Below are positions 21,361 through 33,150 of a stretch of 64,000 nucleotides of DNA, piece by piece. The notes under the pieces are model-generated. The model saw nothing but the letters and a program-made list of their open reading frames with translations, was not told the origin of the DNA and ran no database searches. Source of the DNA: Saccharina japonica (taxonomy: Eukaryota > Sar > Phaeophyceae > Laminariales > Laminariaceae); contig MEHQ01004440.1 in assembly GCA_008828725.1 (NCBI GenBank), positions 276,664-340,663 of the forward strand, given 5' to 3'. Made by a program: the position numbers and the translations under genes. Positions within the stretch are counted from its first letter, which is position 1, and each line of letters opens with the position of its first letter.

Positions 21361-23209
21361 AGACTGCGTTGGAGGGTACGTAACGAGACGCGGCGCTTCA
21401 TGCTTTCTCAACCTACCCCCTAAGGACACAGCTGAGCGCGGCCTGCGTTTAACGGCGGCACCTGACCATACAGAGTACCGCAGTAGACAGCATACAGTAG
21501 ACTAAACTGCATCCTAGCGTGGGTAACGAGATGCAGTGGCATCATCCATGTTTTCTGAACCCAAGCCCCAAAAGACACTGCTGAGAGCAGACTGCGTTTG
21601 ACGGCGGCACATGATCGTACAGCATACAGCAGTAGACAGCTTACAACACCTACGTAGTAGACACTGCGCAGCATACAGATAGTAGTAGTAGTAGTAGTAG
21701 TAGTAGACTAGCCGGCGTCGGAGGGTGGGCGACGAGAGGCGGGCGCATTTTTGTTTCTCCCGCCCGGGGAACAACGTCCCGCAGCTGAATGCACGTACAT
21801 ACGAAGGGCTAAAATATTGTACTCGTATCAACATATAACACACACCTACCAGGTATAGAATACGTGGGACGTGGCTCTTCCACGGTCCACACTCCGCACC
21901 GCCGTAGAAGGTTTTGACAGGATTGAACTGACAGATATCGTTCCCACGGAGTCTTCACGTACTCGTACGACTACATAGAAGATGCCATTGGGATTTGGGA
22001 TAGTACCCAAGGTTACGTTTCATACATGCGTCCGCTGTACAAAACTACATGGTATACTATTAATATTAATAGTATACAGCAAGGCAGTGGGTACCCCAAG
22101 TTGAGGGCACCAAGATAAGATTATTCGGGACTTGAAAGCCGTTAAATGGGCACGTCCCGCCTGCACTAAAAACAACATATATTCAAGACTACAGAAGAGA
22201 GTGTTGTGTGGTTTTCAAGAGCGCCTGTTTTGGCCTACCACTTGTAGTCTTGTAGTGTGCCATGCGGCCGTTCAGGTGATTCCGAGGGCCGTTGGACAGT
22301 TGTTGGCCCGTAAACTAAACACGGCGAAAATAATTGGAAAATCTTGTCAAGACCTCCCTCGCGGCCGCGATCAATACGAAGGTAGTTTCTAGTAGCGTGG
22401 TAGATGACGCGAAGTCGCAATCACAAAAATGTGTTAGCGAGATTGAGCGGTCAGCATGTAATCGGTGACTGATAGCAGATCCGCCAAGTGAGCCCCCCAA
22501 GCTATGGGCCATTATACACTGAACGAAAAAAAATGGGTTCAACCCACCAGAACTGCACCCACGTTTTAGGGAGAAACTACTTGGAATTAGTGAGGGATTA
22601 CATTGTGCATTAGGAAAAGGGCAAAATACTAAATACTAAATACTCGTATTACATGCACCTGGTAACAATTACAGCCATACTACTTAAGCTGTCGTATATA
22701 TACGATATGCTTGCAAATACGAGATAGGACGAGATCCTCGATCTCACAGCTGTCGATTAAAAAAAAAAAGCGATGCGTGTGTTTTTCACAACACCCCGCT
22801 CTTTCTACCCGTCGCCCGTACGGTACCAGTATGATACACGGCAGCAGTGGTACCCGTCGTGTCCTTCGCGCAGTAGAAAAATGATCATACTACTGCTGGC
22901 GTACGTACACAGCCGGAGCCATACCAGTATGAACTAATGTCCTTGTTCGCAACGCGTTCGCAACAAACAACCACGGAGAAAAAAACACCCATCGATGATC
23001 GGTGACGTGGCGAAAATAATGCAATCTCCGTCCCCGCCAATATTATAATAATACATACCGGTATAAAATAGCATCGAAAATATATCAATACGAGCCTATT
23101 TATCCGCCCCTTCACCGTTTCGTCAGAACCGCAGTAACAGCAGTACTTACAGCAGTATTATTAGTCAGAACCACAAACGATACCTGTTACATACTACGTA
23201 CTCTGGCCG

Positions 23210-24260
23210 GAAACATAATCCCCGTTTTGACTCTGATGTCAGTATCAAACGTTGATTATATTTCCGGCCAAAGCAGTATACGTACTTCGTGTATACATAC
23301 CTTTATTAACAGGAGGCAGTTTGATTTCGTCAAGGATCCCCTGCATAAAAAATACCTGAAAAAGGCCCATATGCGCCGAAAAAGACCGGTATCTTCAGGT
23401 AGTATCAGGTAGTACCGACTATTCTGCTGTTCATACACCACTATTTCCCCGGATGCAAGTACCGTTTGTATATTAATATTGATACAAAACGGTTCTCGGA
23501 TGTAAGTACCGTTTGCATATTAATATTGATACAAAACAATTCTTATATTTCCGGACAAAAGCCTAGCTGGCGCCGAAAAAAGACCGCTATATTCAGGTAG
23601 TATTAGGTGGAGTACCAAATATTATGTTCATACAACCACTGTCCCGGAATGTAAGTACCGTTTGTATATGAATATCAGTTCAAAGCGGTTCTTATATTTC
23701 GAGACAAGATGCCTTCATGCGCCGAAAAAGACGGGTATCTTCAGGTAGCATCATGTAGTGCCAAATATTCTGCTGTTCATATTCCCGAAATGTAAGTGCC
23801 GTTTGTATGCTAATATTAAACAAAACAGTCCTTATATTCCCGGACAAAGGCCCTTCATGCGCTGAAAAAGAGCGGTATCTTTAGGTAGTATCAGGTAGAG
23901 TACCAAATATTCTGCTGTTCACACAACCACCCTGTCCCGGAATGTAATAACTGTTTGCATATCAATAGTAGTTCGAAACTGTCATTATATTTCGAGACAA
24001 GGCGCCTTCATGCGCCGAAAAAGACCGGTATCTTCAGGTAGCATCAGGTGCACCAAATATTCTGCTGTTCATACACCCCTCTGTCCCGAAATGTAAGTAC
24101 CGTTTGTATATCAATATTAGTTCAAAACGGTCAATATATTTCCGGACAGAGTGGTATAGGAGGCCGTGGCTTGACCCGTTTTGGGTGAGCGCCCCGTAAA
24201 CTAAAACAGGCATCCTAAGGCCGTAAAAAAAGGCCCTCATGCGCCGAAAAATATCGCATC
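23210..24260. repeat. degenerate ~150-bp satellite with internal hairpin
   Basis: Six copies of a block beginning CGCCGAAAAAGACCGGTATC occur near 23374, 23571, 23717, 23859, 24012 and 24240. Most are followed by TCAGGTAG, CAAATATTCTGCTGTTCATA and AAGTACCGTTTGTATA with its inverted partner. Spacing varies from 142 to 228 bp. Hairpins of the same kind occur alone at 38575-38645 and 50385-50446. Confidence 0.75.
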
Positions 24261-24549
24261 TCCTATTAAACAGCTTTGGTCAGAGCCAGACATGACATTG
24301 CATATACCCTGCTTGCTGCACTACAATGTACAGCAGCAGTAGTAGTATCTCTGCTGTGGTGTGGTCTTGTGACCACATAACTTGTATCACGCTCTATCAA
24401 TAGGATGAAGAATAGGCAAGGACACTTGAGTGCGCTGTATGTAGACAGGTATATATTAAGTATTAATAGAAGGAACGGTAAAATGTGGGTAACACAAACA
24501 GAAAACGTAAAATAAAAAAAAAGTGAACACGTAGGAAATTTCTCGGGGG

Positions 24550-24890
24550 CTCTTGATCGACACCGGAGATTGCCACCACTTGGCGACACGTGCGCAGGGC
24601 ATCACGATTGGACGACTGCGCCGCGGGCCGCCATGACGGGCGAAGGCCCATGGGTCCACCGGCCGAAGTGTAGTTGCGTCGGTTTGTCAGAGTCAGACAC
24701 AATAAATACGAAAACGAGAAGAGATGAGTTGGGAAAATTATCGTTGAGCGCTTGATTCACCCCCAGGATTGGAAATTGTGACCATTTCTCGACAACGTAT
24801 GTCCTACATAAGATTGGATGATTGCGCCTCGAACGGCCACGACGGGCGGAGCCCGATGGCTCAGTCGACCTAGCAGAGAAATTGCACGTA
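24550..24890. repeat. diverged ~215-bp direct duplication
   Basis: Two copies with the ordered blocks GATTG..ACCA, CGACA(A/C)GT, ATTGGA(C/T)GA(C/T)TGCGCC, GACGGGCG and CCGATGGCTC-like ends. A third partial copy, in the same sense, lies at 25225-25345. Confidence 0.5.
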
Positions 24891-25390
24891 CGCGCTATTA
24901 ATAGGTTACTTAGATTGGCACGTATTTGTTTACCATCTAGCCCCCTGTTCTCATATGGTAAATTGACCCAGCAGTGGGTCCATCCCATTTGGCACCGTGC
25001 TCCCACCTAATAGTGGTGCAGAAATATAATCAGCCCTCCGCAGGAGCCCGCCCGAGGCCCACGTGGCACCCTGATCCCATGTGGTACCATGTAGGCCGTA
25101 CACATCTACAACAACTCCTGCTATACATATATAAAACCGTACGAGTATTGAATTTACCAAGAATTTACATGCACATCTGATTAGACTTTTTCACGTACAC
25201 GCAATTTCTCCGCCGCTGTGAATGAGAGGATTCGCCAATTCTCACGATTGACCCAGGAGACTGCGAACACTTGGCGACACGGTTTTTTTCAGTCTGATAG
25301 TAGGTACCTATACTCCATCGCCATGTGAGAGGCGGAAACCAATGGCTCGATCTGCCTACGTATTTTTTGTGTGTGGCCCGCCAGGTGTTG

Positions 25391-25487
25391 TTAACCCATT
25401 TAGGACTGCAGTCCCGTTTTGGGGACAAAGCACTCTAATTCTGAGTCATTTGTCCCCAAAACGGGACTCCAGTCCTATAAGGGTCAA
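25391..25487. mobile_element. hairpin mini-element, family A
   Basis: Foldback with arms TTAGGACTGCAGTCCCGTTT and AAAACGGGACTCCAGTCCTA around ACAAAGCACTCTAATT. The orientation of the central asymmetry is reversed relative to 43750-43844. Confidence 0.75.
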
Positions 25488-25516
25488 CACACAGTATTGC
25501 CTCGCGCCACACTATT

Positions 25517-25632
25517 TCGGGGGACCATAGTAAATAGGACTAAATAGGACCTATGGTATATACAAAAAAACTATATATCTCCCCATTTTTACCAACAATA
25601 TTTGGTCCTGTTTACTATGGTTCCCCGTAATA
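25517..25632. mobile_element. hairpin mini-element, family B
   Basis: Left CGGGGGACCATAGTAAATAG, right TCCTGTTTACTATGGTTCCC. The TAAATAGGAC block at the left is duplicated. The spacing to the family A element is only 30 bp, similar to the A-B pair at 17440-17640. Confidence 0.65.
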
Positions 25633-26298
25633 TATACCTGGTATATAATACCGATACCTGGTATATACAATACAGCATCCAACAGTTTGGTACCTGATAC
25701 CGTTGCACACAATACCAGGTATATATCATTACTGTTGTCACTGAATCTAAGCAAGGCAAGCCGCGGACAAAAAGTTGAAAGGCGCCGGCATTGATTATCG
25801 AGCGATTCGTAAAGTATCCATTTGCAAAGCATCATACTATATGTATGATATAATACCGTGCTACGTAATTATTTACAGCAGTAGTACTGATGGACAAAGT
25901 ATTAAATACCCGGCAGTACAGCAGTTACACATTTGCCGTACTTCAAATGCAACAGGTGTGGAACCTTGTATGATAGATGTTATTAGGAAGTACGCATGAT
26001 AATTTAATTACAGGTAAACACCAGAGTGTGTACGTAGCCTCGTAGTGCATCTGGTCGATCCCATGGATAAATACTTTAGAATTATCGATATTTCGCGTTT
26101 GGTAGACCCGCCCTTTGGCGTCAATAGCCCGCGAGTCTCAACTCGACTGTGGCTAAAAACTACCTGGTTTAAACTACAGTACAGTACGAGTACTCCACAA
26201 AAAACAATTCAACATGTACGAAGTACCAGGTATGAAGTATACAATCACGGACATGGAAAGTTCGGTAAATTGGATTGTGATTGCGACGGTGAGATGAC

Positions 26299-26886
26299 TC
26301 AGTCCGCGTCCGACATCCCGCATGCTCCGCGGGAGGATAGCCCCCCCCTATGCGCCATGGACAGCAACGACCGCGAGAAAGCGGAGGGTATGGGGTTATC
26401 TATCGACGAGTCCATGCCACGGTCGAAAGAGGTGACGGAGGTCCTTCGTAGTACATTCTTCATGCTTTCCTCCGCATCGTAAACCGCGTTTTTACAAGCA
26501 CTACTCCGCCCGTACATTTCCCTCGTCACCGTGCAACTTTTGTTGTACCAAGGCTGTGTACGTTCCTCATTCATCATACTCGTACCATCAATTACTGTCA
26601 TGAGGTTGCGCTTTGGAGTATAGACGGCCGCTAATGACGCCTCGGCTGCCGGTGGATTAGGAAAATAATCTGGGGGAAAAGACCGGGAGGACGTCCGAAT
26701 AACTTGATCCCACCCGAATATGACCCCGCCCACAAGGATTTTATTGATAATACGTACGAGCCCTTCGCAGGAGCCGTCATCACATCCGAGTGGGATCGGT
26801 TCACCCGGGCGCCATCCGGCTCGAAAATCATCATGTATCAGGCCGCTCAACCGTGCCTTCGGCGGCTCCTGCGGAGGGCTATTATC
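26299..26886 (-). CDS. possible exon of unknown function
   Basis: About 195 codons without a stop, starting after a plausible acceptor (CCTCCGCAG) with EPPKARLSGLIHDDFRAGWR and ending GGLSSRGACGMSDAD. The composition is balanced and protein-like. No domain is recognised, no start codon or partner exon was found, and the opposite strand is also open for 174 codons. At this window size one such frame can arise by chance. It overlaps a dispersed repeat at its upstream end. Confidence 0.25.
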   Translation of the reverse strand, partial: DNSPPQEPPKARLSGLIHDDFRAGWRPGEPIPLGCDDGSCEGLVRIINKILVGGVIFGWDQVIRTSSRSFPPDYFPNPPAAEASLAAVYTPKRNLMTVIDGTSMMNEERTQPWYNKSCTVTREMYGRSSACKNAVYDAEESMKNVLRRTSVTSFDRGMDSSIDNPIPSAFSRSLLSMAHRGGLSSRGACGMSDAD

Positions 26887-27488
26887 AATCAACTCGTGGG
26901 CGGGGGAATAAACTCTGGGGTGTACCCGGGTACATACTCTAGGGGATATATCCGGGTACATACTCTTGGGTATCCGGGTACATTGACGAGTATGATCACA
27001 ACAGCCAGCGCTGGCACCCGGGTATCCCACAGCAGTGCACACACCTTTGAAACATGCGCAGTGTGTAGTTCTGGTAATGCTGTACACGCAAACATCAATC
27101 TAGAGCAGAGTACTGCTCGTATCAGAACTGTTGTCTTGGTTTCAAGGCTGACGAGTAGGCGCAACGCAAGCAAAGGCGGCATCGATATCGCCAAAGCAAG
27201 CGCCGAGCTGGTACTCCTACTCATGTAGGCGTTCGAGACGAGCTACATGCCAGCATACACCACTGAACACCTTGTACTTCGTATAAAAGCTGGAGTGTTA
27301 CACCAGGCATACCAACAGGTGGTGTTACTCTGTTGCCTGTCGATTTGAGAAAATAAATACTGCAGCTCTGCAATATCTTCCAACCATAAAAAGGGGTTGA
27401 AACTGCTTGCTGCTGATTCGCTATTTCTGATGTTGGATCGGGCGTCTACATGAACTCGCCCCCGACGGGTACCGTAAATACCATTGGA

Positions 27489-27687
27489 GTTCACAGTGGT
27501 GCGATCGTTTTTTCAGCGCCGATTGGTCCAGAACGGGAAAGTTGCCAATACCGAATGCCAATACCGAACAAGGTATTTTCGGAAAGGTTTGACCGACAGC
27601 CTTCCGAAAATATTATGTTCGACTTTAGCGCGCTCACCGTTGCAGAGAAAACGAGCGCTGAACAAACGATAACACCCCTGTGTGAAC
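27489..27687. mobile_element. mini-element, family F, copy 2
   Basis: Left end GTTCACAGTGGTGCGATCGT, right end AACGATAACACCCCTGTGTG then AAC: terminal inverted repeats. The middle is the reverse strand of the 9276-9482 copy. A tandem AATACCGAA duplication lies inside. Confidence 0.65.
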
Positions 27688-28000
27688 TCAACGGTCTTTA
27701 CGGGACTTGCCGTTGGTGCTCGCTATTCGGCAACGCTCCCCCGCCCTCTCACTCCTAAATCCACCGACGCTATCAACAGCTGCTTTCGCTATCTTTGTAC
27801 GCAGGCTCGGTAAGCCTTCGAGACGGTCCAACCCTTGCCTTCATGAGAATTCACCAACCGGGCCTCCTCTCGAGCGTGAAGAGCACCGGCTGCGGCAAGC
27901 GGGGGGGGGGGTAGATGCAAGGCTACGCCGGCCTGCGAAGCCACCAAGCGACTATACCCCGCGTGCAGAAACCGGGACTCTCACTCTCGAGAAGAGCTGC

Positions 28001-28251
28001 ACACCTCGGACATATCATATAGATCATTCATTCCTACTGAATGGTCCAGATATTCCAAGGCAGATGTATCCCCGCGATCTTATATAACCTAGCTCATGCC
28101 CGGTGGAACCCGTACAATCTGTAATACCTAGTGCGTGTTTCATGCACTGGACCTGTGCTCATGCAGATCCTGCACAGCCTCTCACAAACCAAGGCGAGGA
28201 ACTTTACATGATGTACTCTGTAACAGATAGATCATGATCTGTCCGAGGTGT
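28001..28251. mobile_element. GATC-rich mini-element, family C, copy 1
   Basis: Left end ACACCTCGGACATATCATAT, right end ATCATGATCTGTCCGAGGTG: terminal inverted repeats of about 15 bp. The interior includes GATCCTGCACAGCCTCTCAC and GGCGAGGAACT, both shared with 40354-40635. About 250 bp long. Confidence 0.7.
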
Positions 28252-29084
28252 CGCAGAGTGCCCATCGGCCAAGCCTCGACCCCGGGGGCGGAACGCCAAC
28301 GATGCCCGCACCCGTTACTATTTACACCTCAAACCCGGTTCGGGGAGGAATACTACAGTCAGTAGACTTACTGAGCCCGCGGTACACTTTTAATCGCGTG
28401 GACGTGGAAAGTGTCGGTATAACTGGAAATAGGAGCAGGGAAAACCCTTGCCGAATAGCGAGCACCACCCCACTGGCGAGTACCCCATGCACGACGAGTT
28501 CATGTGGACGCCCGGTCCGACATCGTCGCAGACGTGGAGGATAAGCAGTAGTCCCCGACGGTAAGTACAGCAGTATGGACTATCGTCAGCCGTACAAACT
28601 CAATAACTGAGTCGAAGAAAGCAGAAAACGTCGGAGTAATTACAACTACTTAGTTTTCATCTTTCATGGCACCACAAGCTTTGTAATATACCTGGTATGT
28701 TTCTGCTGCATCTCGCAATTTGAATGGACCTATCCAACATCAAAGTACGTAATCACGCGACGCTCGTCAGGGAAACGCAAATCAAAGGTTTCCATGCGTT
28801 TGCATTGGGTGCGTATCCCGAACATCCCACCGCTTCCAACGCCGCGCGTAGACGCGTGCGAGCCCTTGCCAGAGTAAATAACCACACGGTTATCAGAACT
28901 CATCAATGATTCCGCAAGTCATGTACCAAAACATATCTGGTGAATTCGTCAAACGAACGAAACAATGAAAGGCACTGCATTTTTTGCCGTGCCAAACCCG
29001 GGAGTGAAAAAATCTCAGCAGTGCTGATGATGCGCTTGCGCGCTCTGGTTGGCTAAGGGGTACCCGCATAATACAAACGACTCA

Positions 29085-29225
29085 ATCAACCTAGAGGTTT
29101 TCCAAGCCAAAACATCCCGAGCGGGCCGAATCAGCCTACAGTAGAGTTTTTCCCAGCACAACATCCAAGCCAGCCGAATCAACCTAAAGTCTTACCAAGC
29201 GCAGCATTCAAGCACTGACCACTTG
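29085..29225. repeat. ~46-bp tandem repeat, three diverged copies
   Basis: Units start GAATCA(A/G)CCTA and contain CCAAGC and CA(A/G)CATCC. Old and diverged. Confidence 0.45.
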
Positions 29226-30960
29226 CTTAAGGTCGGCTTTAGGCGTCAAGCGCAAAACCTCCGTAATGATTCACGATCGAGGGGTGACCACGCTTCTGAT
29301 GATTCTCATCTTTCCAGCAGTGACGGGTGTAGAACGATACGACCAATACCACCGGCGTCTAACGCAATGCTCGGAACTTGAACATGACGCTGATGCCTTG
29401 CGCGTGAGTGATAAACAAGCTCCTCTTGCTGCGATGCCACCACTCACAGTTGGTATAGGTATATGATACTCTTAAGACAGAATAGTACATGGATGGTTGC
29501 CTCGTCGATATGAAAGCATGCCGGCAGGAATAGGCAGCGCTATATATACATTCGTAATAATAAATCCGTACAGGGCATTAACATCCGCACCCACCAATGT
29601 CAAGGGATACGAGGCGCCGAAAAAAAGCAGGCACCCGGCCCACCGCCCTTCCTACACCATTTTGCGTATCCCCGTAGGTGTCGCTGGCAAACGGTGTTGT
29701 AAACAGTTCACAGTCGTGCCCCGAGGCAATGCCAGCACATCACGGCGACGAGCACGACCAAGCACACCCCGATCTTTGACGGAAATAAGCATCATCACGG
29801 GTAAAAAAGCTCCTAAAAAAATAGCCCGCTTTGCTCGCAATCTTAATCTTACAATAGCTACGAGTACGTGTTGATATTGATCATGCTCGCAAAGTTGAGT
29901 TTTGACGAAGTCCTCGATCTCACAGCACATGCTTATTTTGATTTTTTTAGTGTCACACGGCTGTATACGACGGACGGACAGCGTAGTGTAGGTTAATCCT
30001 GCCGCACTGCTGTCCGTAATGCCAATCAGGTACCGTAAAAAACCTTTGGTATTTTGCAACCTCACACCGCCCCTCGGGCTGTCGGACGGAATTTCAACGC
30101 CGAGAGCGCAAACGCTGAGTGGATGCGTTATAAGAAAAGACACGCGGAATAACACAAAGCCTCGGATGAAAATCGGAGTTGGCGTTTTCGACAACGGGGA
30201 GAGGGCAAACGAAAATAATGCCGAGCGATGCGTCCATGGAAAGCGCTCAACGAAATCTTCGCGACCACATGTTTAGGAAGACACCGTTTTCGCTGTGCGT
30301 GCCTCGCTTGTTCTGGGGAATATCGCCTACCTCGTACGTACGAACTTCACCCCAGGGCGTGCGTAACACTGTACCATTAATATTGCGTCATACACGGAGA
30401 TGTATCACAGATCGCAGCAGACTACGTATCCGTACCATGTTAACCGTTTTGTCGCCACGCACTGCTGTCTGTACCAGGTATACGAGTTACCTTTTTGAGA
30501 TATACTTGAAACATTCACAGGGGAAACATGACGGCACTGCTCAGGTATGTGACGGCAACGGCGTCGGCCACAAGCCACACAAGTGGCAGACCGAACTGCT
30601 GTGTACCGGTCAAAGCCTGGAGAGTGTGTAGATCTAGATCCCGCAGCACACTGCAAGGAATTGGGCTAGACTAATATCGGATGACACCGTACGAGGCATG
30701 CTTTATACCAGGTACATATATACCACACATAACTATTGCACATATAAAACTATTGCTGTTGAACCAGCTATAAACTATGAACCCTTTCGGTGAGCCAACC
30801 TCGGCAGCAGTGCCTACAAAAGCCACAAGGTATTTTCTATTTCAACCTTTTACATGCCAGTTATATAAGAACGCAGGAAAACTAAAGCAATATAATTATG
30901 TCGCGCGTGTGGTACAGAGCTCTTTACACAAACCCTTTACGAGTGTACAAGCAGTAGTAG

Positions 30961-31146
30961 TGGTGGTCCCTCTGTACGTAGTGCCTGCGGAGTACTCGTA
31001 CTCGTAGTGCCGGCTGCCCGCTACACTGCCTGTGAAATCGCTTGGCACAGACGGGATTAACCAGTGTGGCAATGTGCGGAGTAGTGCCGGTTGCCGCTAT
31101 TTTTGGCTGGCGCATACACGCACTATAATATAGAGGGGCCATTACT
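30961..31146. mobile_element. mini-element, family J, copy 2
   Basis: Left GGTGGTCCCTCTGTACGTAG, right ATATAGAGGGGCCATTACTA; the interior has GCCGGCTGCCCGCTAC and GCTTGGCACAGACGGGATT. Matches 10332-10503. Confidence 0.6.
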
Positions 31147-31712
31147 AGACCCTATGTGTGTGTGTGTTCTTCACATTAAACCTTCCTTTCTACCCGTCGA
31201 CATCCAGCACACCCAGTGTCCGTGCCGATTCATCATCCTAAAAAGGTACCAGTTCTGTGGTCACAAAACTACGACACAGAGATACTACGCTCAGTGCAGT
31301 AAGCAGAGCAGACAATGCAATGCCATATACGACAGGCAAGACCTACCCTGCTAGCAATCCAGGTGCATGCAAGAGAAAAAAAGAGAAAAGAAAGAAAAAA
31401 GCGAAAAGGAAAAATAATAGAAAGTAAACATACTGAAGCAAATCAACAATCAAGCAACCAAACAAAAGCATGACAAAATGAAAAAAAAAAAAAAAAAAAA
31501 ATGTCGTGCTTCTCCCAGATGAGATGCGACATCTAGTTAAAAGAAACCAAATGAAATGAAATGAACCAAAAAAAAAACAGTGCCAACAAAGCAAGACTAA
31601 GAACGACAGGAAAAGACCGGCAGCCAGAGCACACCAAAAGTACCTTCCAGCCAGCTGAGGCAGGTTTGTGCCCGTAGTACAGGCAGGTTCTACCAGCTAG
31701 TCGGTCTGGTAC

Positions 31713-31872
31713 TGGTACCTACTCTGTTTGCCGTCTCTTTCCTGCTTTCGTCCGCCGCGGTTTCCCTACGAACCCCCCCACCCTCTGTCTCCATTCCCTT
31801 GGGCGCCACCCATACAACGGATACGTGGCACTTCCTACTCAGTTCCGTTTCGTCCTCGTGCCTCACACGAGA
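31713..31872 (-). pseudogene. second, truncated copy of the retrotransposon 3' end
   Basis: The ~160 bp here repeat the last part of the 32340-33008 sequence in the same orientation: CTCAGTTCCG, CCATTCCCTTG, ACCGCGGTTT-type and CCTGCTTTC blocks in order. A 5'-truncated insertion of the same element family explains this; truncation from the 5' side is usual for target-primed non-LTR elements. Confidence 0.6.
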
Positions 31873-32339
31873 GTCCAGGAAAGAGAAGAGGAAGTAACAA
31901 AAAACAAAATGTATACGTACGTAGCTAAGCAGCCAAAGAAAGTCCTAGGAAAATACGGGGGGGCGGAGAGACAAAGGCAAAAGCGATCACGGCAAAAATA
32001 AAAAAATAAACCAAAACAAATGGATGATGCGAGGGATTGTAGCATCGCTGTCGTGCCCGCTACAACAGGCGTTACACCAAGCAAAAACATAAAATAATAA
32101 AAAATAAAAAATAAAAGATCACCAGAAATAACCAAGGGAAACAATACCCAGTTCGCCATCCACCCAGCCAGGTAGTACTTCTTCCTCATCACAGTGATAA
32201 GAACGAGAGTAACAACGAAACTAAAGAAGACGAAACGAAACGAAAAAAACAAAAACAAAAAAAAACAAACACAACACAACAGAGCCGCGTTCGAAGCAGC
32301 TACAGAGGTGCGCGGCACGGGTAGTCTAGGCGGGACTTA

Positions 32340-33150
32340 CTAGTCAGCCTGGTACCTTGCTATCCTGTCGGCTGTCTCCCTCCTGCTTTCATCAACCGCG
32401 GTTTCTGTACGACTGTTGCCCCCTCCCTTCCCATTCCCTTGTGCACCCCCCGCGACGGATGCGTGGCGCTGTCTACTCAGTTCCGCCTCGACCTTGTGCC
32501 ACCGGACCATGAACTGTTCAGCCGCTTCGAGGACCCCTCTGTACCACTTGCCCACTTTAGTTGCTGCAACGGTCCACGCTGCGGTCTCTACTCCAAACAC
32601 CAACGGGACCTGTGCCGTGGACCCCTTGGTGGCTTGAAACACCTTGAGGTCTTCAGCAATGCATTTCTGCCAGGACTTTGGTTGTCCGCCCGGTCTGCGT
32701 CCCTCCCCACCCGTCATGGTCCCGAACATCACCCGACTGGGTAGTCGCCCCTTGGGTTGCCGTGCCACGGCTCCCGCAAAGAACAGCCGTCGTTTACGGA
32801 TCGTCGTTTCGATGCTCTCGCATCGTGTCTGCTTGAGAGCCTTTGCGTACGAGAGGGTCCTATAGTCGCCACGCTGCCGACGCTGGAAGCCAATGACACG
32901 CAGGAGGATTTGGTGGTGTACCGTTCGGAGCCTGGCGAAGTGTTGTGCACTGAGGGTCCACGTCACACATCCGTATAGCAGGGTCTCAATCACCTCGGCC
33001 TTCAACATGCTAGCCCGGAAGCTTCAGCAGTAGGGCTGCTTTGCGAAGCCGAAATCGTTCGTTGATTTCGGTCACTTTTCCCGCTGAAGCCCCCAATGGG
33101 ATACTATATTCTATTTTACTACTGGTATACGTTAATACCCGTACTGATTC
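32340..33150 (-). pseudogene. non-LTR retrotransposon reverse transcriptase, C-terminal remnant
   Basis: The minus-strand frame 33008-32340 reads MLKAEVIETLLYGCVTWTL, then RLRTVHHQILLRVIGFQRR, SYAKALKQTRCESIE and RKRRLFFAGAVARQ. This is the typical region after the RT fingers and palm of LINE-type proteins (LLYGCETWTL, then a histidine helix and RRRLxWAG). Just upstream, another frame (ending at 33010) reads VTEINERFRLRKAALLLK, the piece that normally precedes it, so a frameshift or stop separates them. The catalytic palm (YxDD) is absent, so the element is dead here. Its GGQPKSWQKC tail is also typical. Confidence 0.8.

Larger units (their letters stand above)
16552..31700. other. 15-kb repeat-dominated region without a supported gene
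   Basis: Open frames here are short and share no domain or in-phase exon joins. A first exon of the RNA-binding protein may lie just above 16552 but was not recognised; a poly-G run at 16587-16607 sits there. The region carries palindromic mini-elements, a TAG microsatellite, a degenerate satellite and many copies of the octamer ACCTGGTA. One longer open frame (26299-26886, minus) is listed separately with low confidence. Confidence 0.6.

Noticed and set aside
21147-21362. All-valine open frame
   Set aside because: Translation of a (TAG)n microsatellite in a frame without stops.
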